Shown: positions 56,569 to 63,623 of the stretch, piece after piece | Position numbering within the stretch: position 1 is the stretch's first letter | Layout: each line of letters starts with the position of its first letter | Assembly: GCA_043798375.1 (NCBI GenBank) | Contig: JAZDOS010000006.1 | Coordinates: forward strand, 21,632-85,631 | Origin: JAPLMI01 sp043798375 | GTDB lineage: Bacteria > Omnitrophota > Gorgyraeia > 2-01-FULL-45-10 | Direction of reading: 5' to 3' | DNA length: 64,000 bases | Program-made: the position numbers and the translations under genes | Notes under the pieces: generated by a model | Told to the model about the DNA's origin: nothing | What the model saw: the letters and a program-made list of their open reading frames with translations, nothing else | Databases searched by the model: none

Positions 56569-58629
56569 TTACTCTTCCGATTCTTCTTTTTTGTTCTGCT
56601 TTGCCTTGTCTATTATGACCTGTGCCGTATTTGAAGGCACTATCTCGTAATGAGAAAAAGTCATAGAATACGTGCCGCGCCCGCCTGTAATGGATTTAAG
56701 CTCATTGACATATTTATACATCTCTTCCAGCGGGACCTTTGCCTTGATGGTCTGGGACCCTTCTCCGGGCTCCATCCCCATGACCCTGCCGCGCCTTGAG
56801 TTCAGGCTTCCCGCGATATTGCCCATGAATTCATCGGGTACTACAATATCAACGTCCATTATCGGCTCCAGAATCACAGGCCTGGCTTTCAGCATCGACT
56901 CCCTGAACGCGTGGCGGGCAGCCGTCTGGAAAGCGATATCCTTCGAGTCGACAGGATGCGTCTTACCGTCATAGACTATTACCCTCACGTCCACAACGGG
57001 AAACCCCGCCAAGCCTCCTGACTGCAGGGCCGTCTTTATTCCCTTCTCGCATGACACGACGAATGGCCTCGGTATCGCGCCGCCGACAACCTCATCTACA
57101 AACTCAAATCCCGCCCCACGCGAAAGAGGCTCTACGCGCATCCATACCTCGGCGAACTGCCCGGCGCCGCCGGTCTGCTTCTTATGCCTGTACTGCGCGT
57201 CGCCCTTACCCAGGATCGTCTCTTTATAAGCAACCTTCGGAGTTCCGATATCAACCTGCACTCCGTAACGCATCTTCATCCGGTTCACCATTGTGCCGAT
57301 GTGAATATCGCCCATGCCGGAGACTATCATCTCTTTAGTCTGCTCGTCCCTGGTGATTTTAAACGTCGGATCTTCCGCTGTCAACTTGTGCAAAGCGCCC
57401 GAGATCTTGTCTTCGTCCGAACGAGTTTTAGGTTTAAGAGAAAACGATATGGCGGGCTCAGGAAATTGTATATCATCAAACTTCAACTGCTTCTTCTCAT
57501 CGCTTATCGAATCGCCGGTTTGAGTGTCTTTCAGCTTGCATGCGCAAGCTATGTCACCGGCTTGAACGGATTCCATCGGGACCTGAGTCTTTCCCAGAAG
57601 AGTGAAAAGCTGCCCGATCCTTTCCCTTGTTCCGTTATCTACATTAATAAATGCGCCGTTAGATTGAAGCTTGCCCGAAAAAACCCTGAACATGGATATC
57701 TGGCCCAGGAACGGATCCGATAACGTTTTGAACACAAGCGCGGCAAACGGCGCGTTCGGATCCGGCTCAATGCCCACCTTTTCAGAATTGTCCTGTTTTA
57801 CCGCGTCGACTTTCGGCCTGTCCGCGGGAGACGGCAGGAAATTGACTATGGTATCCAGAAGTTCTTTTATCCCGATACTCTTTTTGCTTGAGCCGCATAA
57901 GATCGGGGTGACCGCGCCGCCGTGTATCGCCTTGTTGAGAGCTCCTGATAATTCTTCGGCACCGAGCTCTCCCTTATCCAGATATTTCTCGAGAAGCGCG
58001 TCATTGGTCTCGGCAACGGTTTCAGTCAGATCGTCGATGAGACGTTTGAGATGCGCCTTATCGCTATCCGAGAACTTATCTATATTTTTCGGCATAACCA
58101 CGCTGGCCACTTCTTTAAACGCGGATTCTTTTCCTATCGGAGCGTCGACGGCAACGCAATGCCTGCGGAATTTCTTCTGTATATCCTCGAAACACTTATC
58201 GTAATCGGAATGTTCTTTATCGAGCATATTTATGAAAAATATGCACGGTATGCCCTTCTCCTTGACTATCCTGTACGCGCGTTCGGTACCTATCTCGACG
58301 CCGCTTGTGGCGTTCACTACGACTATGCACGAATCCACGGCCCGAATTGCGCCTATCATCTCGCCCGCGAAATCCGTATAACCCGGAACGTCTATCATGT
58401 TTATTTTTTTACCCCCGTAGGTAAAACTCAGTACGGATGTGCCGGCCGAATGTTTCTTTTCCTTTTCATCTTCATTGTAATCCGAAACCGTATTCCTCTC
58501 TTCTATCGATCCCATTTTCGGTATTGCTCCGCCTGCGAAGATAAGGGCTTCGGCCAAGGTTGTCTTTCCGCATCCGGAATGACCCAATAGAATTATATTA
58601 CGGATATCCTTTGCCTCGAAAATCGCCAT
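56569..58629 (-). CDS. Elongation factor G-like GTPase (EF-G paralogue)
   Basis: A 686-residue translational GTPase with G1 GHSGCGKTTLAEALI, G2 region KHSAGTSVLSFTY, G3 MIDVPGYTDFAGEM, and FFINMLDKE where NKxD is expected in G4 (N-M-L-D). Domains II-V follow, including LSRGAGFEFVDEVVGGAIPRPFVVSCEKGI. It belongs to the divergent EF-G-like group seen in many phyla, not the canonical fusA of the str operon, which is not in the window. A consensus promoter (58672-58699) lies directly upstream, and the gene heads the yebC-ruv-que-sec run. Confidence 0.9.
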   Translation of the reverse strand: MAIFEAKDIRNIILLGHSGCGKTTLAEALIFAGGAIPKMGSIEERNTVSDYNEDEKEKKHSAGTSVLSFTYGGKKINMIDVPGYTDFAGEMIGAIRAVDSCIVVVNATSGVEIGTERAYRIVKEKGIPCIFFINMLDKEHSDYDKCFEDIQKKFRRHCVAVDAPIGKESAFKEVASVVMPKNIDKFSDSDKAHLKRLIDDLTETVAETNDALLEKYLDKGELGAEELSGALNKAIHGGAVTPILCGSSKKSIGIKELLDTIVNFLPSPADRPKVDAVKQDNSEKVGIEPDPNAPFAALVFKTLSDPFLGQISMFRVFSGKLQSNGAFINVDNGTRERIGQLFTLLGKTQVPMESVQAGDIACACKLKDTQTGDSISDEKKQLKFDDIQFPEPAISFSLKPKTRSDEDKISGALHKLTAEDPTFKITRDEQTKEMIVSGMGDIHIGTMVNRMKMRYGVQVDIGTPKVAYKETILGKGDAQYRHKKQTGGAGQFAEVWMRVEPLSRGAGFEFVDEVVGGAIPRPFVVSCEKGIKTALQSGGLAGFPVVDVRVIVYDGKTHPVDSKDIAFQTAARHAFRESMLKARPVILEPIMDVDIVVPDEFMGNIAGSLNSRRGRVMGMEPGEGSQTIKAKVPLEEMYKYVNELKSITGGRGTYSMTFSHYEIVPSNTAQVIIDKAKQNKKEESEE

Positions 58630-58671
58630 CTTACTTCCCCTTTCTATTCTGCTTTTATGCTAATTATAAGT

Positions 58672-58699
58672 ATTATAATTATATGAGGCGGTATGTCAA
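58672..58699 (-). promoter_or_regulatory. Strong sigma70-type promoter for the EF-G-like/yebC/ruv run
   Basis: TTGACA (58694-58699), 16-base spacer, TATAAT (58672-58677); both hexamers match consensus exactly. The EF-G-like ATG lies 43 bases downstream with AAGGGGAAG before it. Confidence 0.8.
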
Positions 58700-58720
58700 G
58701 AAGAATATGCCCATGCACTT

Positions 58721-60268
58721 TTAGCGCCTTTTATAAATCCTAACTAATGGCGCGCCGGTATCGGTTTTAAATTTATGGTAGCCCATATCGTCAGGCCGGT
58801 TTTCCCACGGTATGTCTGGGTAAGGAAGGACGATCTCCTCGTAGCGTTTCTTCACTTCTAAATAAAAATCGGAATCGTAAAAACCGCTGTTCCAGCGGCC
58901 GCTCACCACTATCCATTCAGGAAACCGCCCATCATCAACCCTTCGACAAAAGCTCATGGTTGATCCTGAGCCTGTCGAAGGATCAAAAGGCGGCATATTA
59001 TCAACCTTGAGGTCCGTATAAAATATGATGGGGTTGTCAAACATATGCGCAACCTTAACCGTATCTCCGGGCTTCGCGTTCGCGTTCAGATACATGGTTA
59101 TCCCCTCTGCCGGGCCATCATAGTCATGCGTTATCTCATATATGTAATCGAGAACAAAACTTCTGACGGGCAAAGAAAAGCTGAAGGCGTTCGTAAAAAG
59201 GGTGAGCGGAATTATCACGCTTAAGACAAGATACCTGAATTTCGTCATCAATCGATAAATTATATATGCCTCCAGGATGAAGAATAAAGGCGCGATATGA
59301 ATAATGTATCGGAGGCTGTTCATATTAATGAAGAAAAGAAATACGAGCGCGAAAATAATAAATAGCGCGATAAGATATATGGCATCTCTATCCTTTTTTG
59401 GCATCGAAACCGCAAGTTTTCTTTTTCTAAGAACATAAAATATATATAGAAGGACTGCCGACCTCCACGGAAAAATATATTTATTAATAGCGCGTATATA
59501 AAATCTCACGTTGTGCAATATCCAGTCGAGATCCAGCGCGAGCCGCCTCTGCAGTTTAAAAAAATACAATATCGGGATAGATGATATCGACAAAACGGCT
59601 ATAAATACGGTGTTTCTTTTAAAATCAGAGCTCTTTTGTGTCAGAAATATATGCAGAATTACAGCCGCCGCAACTCCGAGAAAATAACTGAAGCTTGTAT
59701 TCAGGAGGATGAATAGGGATGCCAGCAGAAAGGGCGAGGAATTTTTTTTCTTTTCGATATAACACAGATAGAGGTATATGCATAAAAGCGTCAGGAAGGT
59801 TCCTGGGGAAAAATACCTGCATTGACGCAAATGCAGGATAAACGGCACCGAAAATGCCGCGAGGCTCACGCTTATATTGGAGACGGCTCGCGACTTAAAA
59901 AATTTCTGCGCCAGCAGATAGACTAAAAAGATGCAGAAGAGCCCTGTCAGCGCGAACGGAAACCTGGCCGCGAATGTATTTATCCCGAACACGCGGAACG
60001 AGAGGCTGGCCATGTAGATCGCAAGCCACGGCTGTCCCATCCAATATTTTCCGAACAGGTAGTTCTTTGAAAACTCCGGGATCTCCAGGATGAGGACGGT
60101 GTTTTTTCCGTCGTAAGCCTGCGGCAGGCCGAACGTTAGGGTATTTCTCGCCAGTATCGCGGTCTCGGCCTCATCCTGCCACAGGTATTGGTTGCCCAGA
60201 TTGCAGAAGAGGAAAAACGAGGCGATGGAAAGTATGGTTATTAAAAAAAGCCGGTTTGCGGTAGTCAC
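58721..60268 (-). CDS. GT39/ArnT-like membrane glycosyltransferase
   Basis: A 515-residue polytopic protein of the GT-C fold: N-terminal membrane helix, then YLWQDEAETAILARNTL with the acidic DE pair typical of polyprenyl-phosphate-dependent transferases, YWMGQPWLAIYMASLSFRVFGINTFAARFPFALTGL, about eleven membrane helices and a small soluble C-terminal domain. It probably transfers a sugar from a lipid carrier to lipid A, a glycan or protein in the periplasm. The C-terminal domain contains an in-frame palindrome-encoded segment FDPSTGSGSTMSFCRR (58934-58984). Confidence 0.82.
   Translation of the reverse strand: MTTANRLFLITILSIASFFLFCNLGNQYLWQDEAETAILARNTLTFGLPQAYDGKNTVLILEIPEFSKNYLFGKYWMGQPWLAIYMASLSFRVFGINTFAARFPFALTGLFCIFLVYLLAQKFFKSRAVSNISVSLAAFSVPFILHLRQCRYFSPGTFLTLLCIYLYLCYIEKKKNSSPFLLASLFILLNTSFSYFLGVAAAVILHIFLTQKSSDFKRNTVFIAVLSISSIPILYFFKLQRRLALDLDWILHNVRFYIRAINKYIFPWRSAVLLYIFYVLRKRKLAVSMPKKDRDAIYLIALFIIFALVFLFFINMNSLRYIIHIAPLFFILEAYIIYRLMTKFRYLVLSVIIPLTLFTNAFSFSLPVRSFVLDYIYEITHDYDGPAEGITMYLNANAKPGDTVKVAHMFDNPIIFYTDLKVDNMPPFDPSTGSGSTMSFCRRVDDGRFPEWIVVSGRWNSGFYDSDFYLEVKKRYEEIVLPYPDIPWENRPDDMGYHKFKTDTGAPLVRIYKRR
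58934..58984. repeat. CTTCGACA palindrome family, copy 1 (inside the GT39 gene)
   Basis: Palindromic segment with CCTTCGACAGGCTCAGGATC on the minus strand and an inverted arm ending TTCGAAGGGTTGAT-like, encoding FDPSTGSGSTMSFCRR. It shares its first half with 60728-60769, where the peptide is FDPSAGSWSKDRG. Such CTTCGACAGGCTCAGG palindromes are widespread in bacterial genomes. Confidence 0.7.
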
Positions 60269-60273
60269 CGTGT

Positions 60274-60711
60274 TTATCTTTGGCCGGGTTTCGATTCTTC
60301 GATCTTTTCGAGCAGCGTGTTTATCTTCGATATGAAATCGCCAAGCTCGTCTTTATCGCGCGTTTTAAGCCTTATTGAATAATCGCCCGCGATCGCCTTG
60401 TCGAGCTGCCTTTCTATCCTGGGGATCGGCCCTATAATCCTGTTTGAATATACCAGAGACGCCCTGATTATGAGGAACAGGATAACCGGCAGGGCGAACG
60501 CGACAACGATATTCACCTTCTTCATCGCCGGCAGGAGCGTAACGGCTATCGCCTCGGGTATCAGCATCTCGCTGAAGACCGAATAGTAGATAAGGTAATA
60601 CAATCCCGCCAGGAGGAATACAAGCGGTATCGCCACAAGGCTCATGTACCGGTACTGGAAAGGCTTGTCGACAAGATATCTTCTTCTCTTTATCTTATTC
60701 ATCTCGTTCAT
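60274..60711 (-). CDS. Two-helix membrane protein with HAMP domain
   Basis: A 145-residue protein: two membrane helices (YMSLVAIPLVFLLAGLYYLIYYSVF and VNIVVAFALPVILFLIIRASLVYS) and a HAMP-like linker, NRIIGPIPRIERQLDKAIAGDYSIRLKTRDKDELGDFISKINTLLEKIE. No kinase, cyclase or methyl-accepting domain follows, so it is a stand-alone HAMP protein. The ATG at 60711 overlaps the DUF3047 stop by four bases. Its role, possibly signalling or membrane scaffolding, is unknown. Confidence 0.75.
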   Translation of the reverse strand: MNEMNKIKRRRYLVDKPFQYRYMSLVAIPLVFLLAGLYYLIYYSVFSEMLIPEAIAVTLLPAMKKVNIVVAFALPVILFLIIRASLVYSNRIIGPIPRIERQLDKAIAGDYSIRLKTRDKDELGDFISKINTLLEKIEESKPGQR

Positions 60712-61448
60712 TTCTCCATGTCTCCTCGATCCTTCGACCATGAGCCTGCCGAAGGGTCGAAGGGTTGATTTGAACCGGCGGGGGCCGCCGATATAACGAT
60801 CTCGTCGAACATCGCCTCGGCAACGCTTTTTGTGTTATCCGCGTTACACATTATGGCAATGGCGCCCGGGCCCATCCAGGGGCTTCTGCCGAATACGCGC
60901 CGGTAATCTTCGTATACATTGCGCGTCTCGGCATACCATTCCCCTTCAACACCGCCGCCGCTTCGCACGACTATCGTCTCTATATTTTTGCCGTTCGGGC
61001 TCTTCACCTCGGCGCCGACCGGAAGATTTTCGTCCCAGACATATTCGATAAATCTGGATGAAGAAAAGCTTAAGAACGGAAATATGACATAGATCCTCGC
61101 GGCGTAATCATCCCTCTCTTTATCCGTCAGGGCCTTCCGCTTGTCGGGAAATTTCGTCACCTGCCACTTCCAGCTGAGTATGGGATAGTCTTTCAGCCTG
61201 AACCCTATCTTGTAATACAACGCGGAACATGTCTTTTCGCTTAAGGCATCGACAAAACCGTTTGAGCCATGCCTTATAACCCTGTAATCGACAAGGCCGT
61301 TCAGTATCATCTTGTCCCATTTATTGAGCGGCTGCGGTTCGTCGAATGTAAACTGCTTAAGGCAGGTTGTCACGGAATAACCCGTGACAGCAAAAATTAG
61401 AAGAAGAATTACTAACGATATCCTGATCTTAATAATTGCCCGTCTCAT
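60708..61448 (-). CDS. DUF3047-family secreted protein
   Basis: A 246-residue protein with an N-terminal membrane/signal helix (ISLVILLLIFAVTGYSVTTC, so possibly a lipoprotein). A DUF3047-like core follows: LYYKIGFRLKDYPILSWKWQVTKFPDKRKALTDKERDDYAARIYVIFP, EYVWDENLPVGAE, RNVYEDYRRVFGRSPWMGPGAIAIMCNADNT. The function of the family is not established. The tail FDPSAGSWSKDRGDMEK is encoded by a palindromic repeat (60728-60769). Confidence 0.8.
   Translation of the reverse strand: MRRAIIKIRISLVILLLIFAVTGYSVTTCLKQFTFDEPQPLNKWDKMILNGLVDYRVIRHGSNGFVDALSEKTCSALYYKIGFRLKDYPILSWKWQVTKFPDKRKALTDKERDDYAARIYVIFPFLSFSSSRFIEYVWDENLPVGAEVKSPNGKNIETIVVRSGGGVEGEWYAETRNVYEDYRRVFGRSPWMGPGAIAIMCNADNTKSVAEAMFDEIVISAAPAGSNQPFDPSAGSWSKDRGDMEK
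60728..60769. repeat. CTTCGACA palindrome family, copy 2 (3' end of the DUF3047 gene)
   Basis: ATCAACCCTTCGACCCTTCG on the minus strand and the inverted arm CGAAGGATC encode the terminal peptide PFDPSAGSWSKDRG. It is related to 58934-58984. Confidence 0.65.
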
Positions 61449-61958
61449 TTACTCGGCTGTTTCGCGCTTAACGAGTTCATAGGGAATATTTCCGCCGCCA
61501 AGCAGCATATGCATCTGCGCCCCTTCATACGGATTCATATCCAGCTCATCCCTGTACTGCCTGAGTATAAGCTTGCCGGATTCACTATACTGTTTTCTCT
61601 CTAAAGGAACGCCATTTTCGTCGTAGGAAATCTGCGAAATAAGATGCGAATCTTCATACCACCAGCGCATCGCCGCCCAACCGTCGATGCCGGCTTTAAG
61701 CTTTCCTTTTTGATCGTAAAGAGCCTCTTCCGTCTTGTTTCCGCAGGGGTCGAACTTCTCTATCTTTTCAACCGTGCCGTCATTCCTCAAGAAGGCTTTC
61801 GATATTAACCGGCCGTCAACATCATAAACCGTACACTGCTTGAGCTTGCCGTTTTCCCAATAGTCAAATTGCTTCAGGTTTTCGACATCACCTTCGCAAA
61901 AACCCACCGACACATACCACGAAAATAATAAAAGCAAAGCTACAACAATCGTTCTCAT
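61449..61958 (-). CDS. Secreted protein with YwqK/MORN-like repeats
   Basis: 169 residues: signal peptide (MRTIVVALLLLFSWYVSVGFC, ending in a cysteine that could be lipidated) and a chain of short beta-hairpin repeats such as FDYWENGKLKQCTVYDVDGRLISKAFLRNDGTVEKIEKFD and ALYDQKGKLKAG, YDENGVPLERKQYSESGKLI. These resemble the antitoxin YwqK/MORN repeats. It is directly followed by the DUF3047 gene with no gap, so they probably act together in the envelope. No function can be assigned. Confidence 0.7.
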   Translation of the reverse strand: MRTIVVALLLLFSWYVSVGFCEGDVENLKQFDYWENGKLKQCTVYDVDGRLISKAFLRNDGTVEKIEKFDPCGNKTEEALYDQKGKLKAGIDGWAAMRWWYEDSHLISQISYDENGVPLERKQYSESGKLILRQYRDELDMNPYEGAQMHMLLGGGNIPYELVKRETAE

Positions 61959-62020
61959 CTTTCACTGGCATCGTATACAAGGGTAATCTTTGTCACCTTC
62001 ACAGCCTCCTTCGGCGTCAT
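61955..62020 (-). CDS. Possible coupled leader peptide (21 or 13 residues)
   Basis: A tiny frame between two genes: ATG 62020 gives MTPKEAVKVTKITLVYDASER, or GTG 61996, which has GGAGG eight bases upstream, gives a 13-residue version. Its TGA overlaps the ATG of the next gene, which itself has no ribosome site. It may couple translation of that gene. Evidence is positional only. Confidence 0.3.
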   Translation of the reverse strand: MTPKEAVKVTKITLVYDASER

Positions 62021-62023
62021 TAC

Positions 62024-62410
62024 CTATACCTTGTAAACCTTGTCGTGCGGGTGGACTTTCTGCGAAACTTTTATGCCGACCATATCGCCGCGCTTGCCTT
62101 CGGATACATCCGCGTGCTCAATCTGCATGCTCTTTATATCCTGGGTAAAGTCCGAGGTGTGGCCCTTGACATGGATTTTGTCGCCCACTTTGAGCGCATC
62201 GCCGAGCTCTATGATCCCCACATTCAAATGCCCGTAATAATGGGTAATCTTGCCTATCTCTTTCCCTTTTACAGCTTGCGGCTTACCTTCGCACTTATTG
62301 CAAATTTGCGGATTTTTTGCCGACGGCCTTACGCCGAAAAATTTTGACACTATCAAGTCGTACATCATGCCTTCAAGCGGAACCCTGCAAATCTTACATT
62401 GCTTACCCAT
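62024..62410 (-). CDS. Zinc-ribbon plus EF-Tu-domain-2-like protein
   Basis: A 128-residue protein in two parts. Residues 1-45 have two cysteine pairs, CKICRVPLEG and CNKCEGK, as in a zinc ribbon. Residues 53-128 (KITHYYGHLNVGIIELGDALKVGDKIHVKGHTSDFTQDIKSMQIEHADVSEGKRGDMVGIKVSQKVHPHDKVYKV) closely follow the beta-barrel of translation GTPase domain 2. The domain alone is found as an elongation-factor-like protein in several bacteria and archaea. There is no GTPase domain. It lies 16 bases downstream of a 24-residue very basic frame. Function unknown; a ribosome or RNA contact is plausible. Confidence 0.72.
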   Translation of the reverse strand: MGKQCKICRVPLEGMMYDLIVSKFFGVRPSAKNPQICNKCEGKPQAVKGKEIGKITHYYGHLNVGIIELGDALKVGDKIHVKGHTSDFTQDIKSMQIEHADVSEGKRGDMVGIKVSQKVHPHDKVYKV

Positions 62411-62426
62411 ACCTGCCTCCTTTCGC

Positions 62427-62501
62427 CTATTTCCTCATCGACCTTCTTTTTCGACGCCTCATCGCAAGCCTCTTCATCCTTCTCGTATTCTTTTTTGGCA
62501 T
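62427..62501 (-). CDS. Candidate 24-residue, strongly basic micro-protein
   Basis: ATG at 62499-62501 is preceded by AAGGAGGTGGAG, an excellent ribosome site. The frame encodes 24 residues beginning MPKKNTRRMKRLAMRRRKRR and ends TAG at 62427. Fifteen of the 24 are lysine or arginine. The composition resembles small ribosomal proteins such as bTHX or AURKAIP1/COX24-type peptides, but I recognise no specific family. It is followed by the zinc-ribbon/EF-Tu-like gene. Confidence 0.55.
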   Translation of the reverse strand: MPKKNTRRMKRLAMRRRKRRSMRK

Positions 62502-62582
62502 TCTCCACCTCCTTGTAAATTGTTACATACCCATACACTAATAATATGACAAAGGCTGCTCAACTTCAAGAAGAATCTGTTT

Positions 62583-62954
62583 TCAGCTACCACCACCCCC
62601 TGCGGAAGGAAGGACGTGATCCGCAATTTCGTTTGGACATGCCGGATCATCGCCGACAGCCGGTATGTCATAAGCGGCATTGAGACACTTCGGCCAGGTC
62701 CGGATATAGCTCGGCACAAGATCCGAATGCGGGGGTTGCGCACCCACTGCGGCGTTTGTATCGAGCGCCCACATATCCACCGCATCTCTTATGTGGTTCA
62801 GGTTCGATATGCAGGCGTTCTTGTTCGCCGCGGTCCTGGCTCTGACATAATTTGGGACGGTTATCGCGGAGACTATTCCAATAACACCCACAACGATCAA
62901 TATTTCAACCAGCGTGAACGCTTTATCGTATCGATTTTTTCCATCCATACTCAT
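62583..62954 (-). CDS. Type IV pilin / type II pseudopilin-like protein
   Basis: A 123-residue prepilin-type protein: short positive leader (MSMDGKNRYDKA), then FTLVEILIVVGVIGIVSAITVPNYVRARTAANKNACISNLNHIRDAVDMWALD. The processing site is A/F instead of G/F, with glutamate at +5. The remaining domain is small, with a cysteine pair (CLNAAYDIPAVGDDPAC) and a glycine-rich end (SAGGGGS). The start may be ATG 62948 (AAGG upstream). No secretion machinery is nearby. Probable minor or major pseudopilin. Confidence 0.85.
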   Translation of the reverse strand: MSMDGKNRYDKAFTLVEILIVVGVIGIVSAITVPNYVRARTAANKNACISNLNHIRDAVDMWALDTNAAVGAQPPHSDLVPSYIRTWPKCLNAAYDIPAVGDDPACPNEIADHVLPSAGGGGS

Positions 62955-63020
62955 CCTTCTTCGCAGTATAGCTTACCTTATATTGTTAAAAACATCAATA
63001 CTCGTCTTAGGTAGGCCAAT

Positions 63021-63066
63021 AAATATAACCGCGCAGCGGAATTTAGTCCGCTGCGCGGTTATATTT
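63021..63066. repeat. Perfect 20-bp hairpin between pilin and rRNA terminator
   Basis: Arms 63021-63040 and 63047-63066 are exact reverse complements with a six-base loop (ATTTAG). Core CCGCGCAGCGGA. Too long for an ordinary terminator and without a flanking U-run; most like the other interspersed palindromes of this genome. Confidence 0.7.
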
Positions 63067-63099
63067 AACCCGGCACCCCTCGTATAACTCGGGATGCCT

Positions 63100-63136
63100 A
63101 ATAATAAGAAGCCCCTAGGAAAACCCAGGGGCTTCT
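63100..63136 (-). terminator. Terminator of the rRNA operon
   Basis: Hairpin AGAAGCCCCT (63127-63136 read on the minus strand) with AGGGGCTTCT (63107-63116) and a short loop, followed by TATTATTA. It lies nine bases after the 5S gene. Confidence 0.8.
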
Positions 63137-63144
63137 AATTATAC

Positions 63145-63260
63145 CCCGGCACTGGCCTACTCTCCCAACTAGTTGCCCAGTAAGTACCATCAGCGCTGGA
63201 GGGCTTAACTTCCGTATTCGGAATGGGAACGGGTGTTGCCCCTCCGCTCAGAGCGCCAGG
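63145..63260 (-). rRNA. rrf: 5S ribosomal RNA
   Basis: About 116 bases starting CCTGGCGCTC on the minus strand. The universal internal segments ACACCCGTTCCCATTCCGAA, ACGGAAGTTAAGCCC and GATGGTACT are clear, and the terminal stem CCTGGC/GCCGGG closes the molecule. It follows the 23S gene by about 70 bases. Confidence 0.95.
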
Positions 63261-63328
63261 ATTAAAATCTTGAACAACACATAATAAGTAACGGCGAATC
63301 AAGCATTGCACCATCATGATTATAAAAA

Positions 63329-63623
63329 AAGGTCAAGCCAAACGACGGATTAGTACGCTTAAGCTGAAAGCCTTACGGCTCGTACACTTAGCGCCTATCA
63401 ACCATGTAGTCTCCATGGCGTCTTCAGGGATATCCATTCTTGGAGATGGCTTCGTGCTTAGATGCATTCAGCACTTATCCTTTCCGAACGCGGCTACCCA
63501 GCCATTGCCACTGGCGTGACAACTGGAACACCGTAGGTTCGTCCGTTCCGGTCCTCTCGTACTAGGAACGGTCCTCCTCAAATATCCTACGCCTGCATCA
63601 GATAGGGACCGAACTGTCTTACG
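63329..63623 (-). rRNA. rrl: 23S ribosomal RNA, 3' exon
   Basis: The last about 295 bases of the large-subunit rRNA. On the minus strand it begins CGTAAGACAGTTCGGTC (E. coli region about 2593 onward) and contains the sarcin-ricin loop AGTACGAGAGGACC. It ends near GGCTTGACC. The upstream sequence is not rRNA but a group I intron, and the 5' exon lies beyond the window. Confidence 0.93.

Noticed and set aside
63135..63519. Open frames within the 5S and 23S genes
   Set aside because: They lie inside rRNA; such frames are classic artefacts ('cell wall hydrolase'-type) and have no ribosome site.
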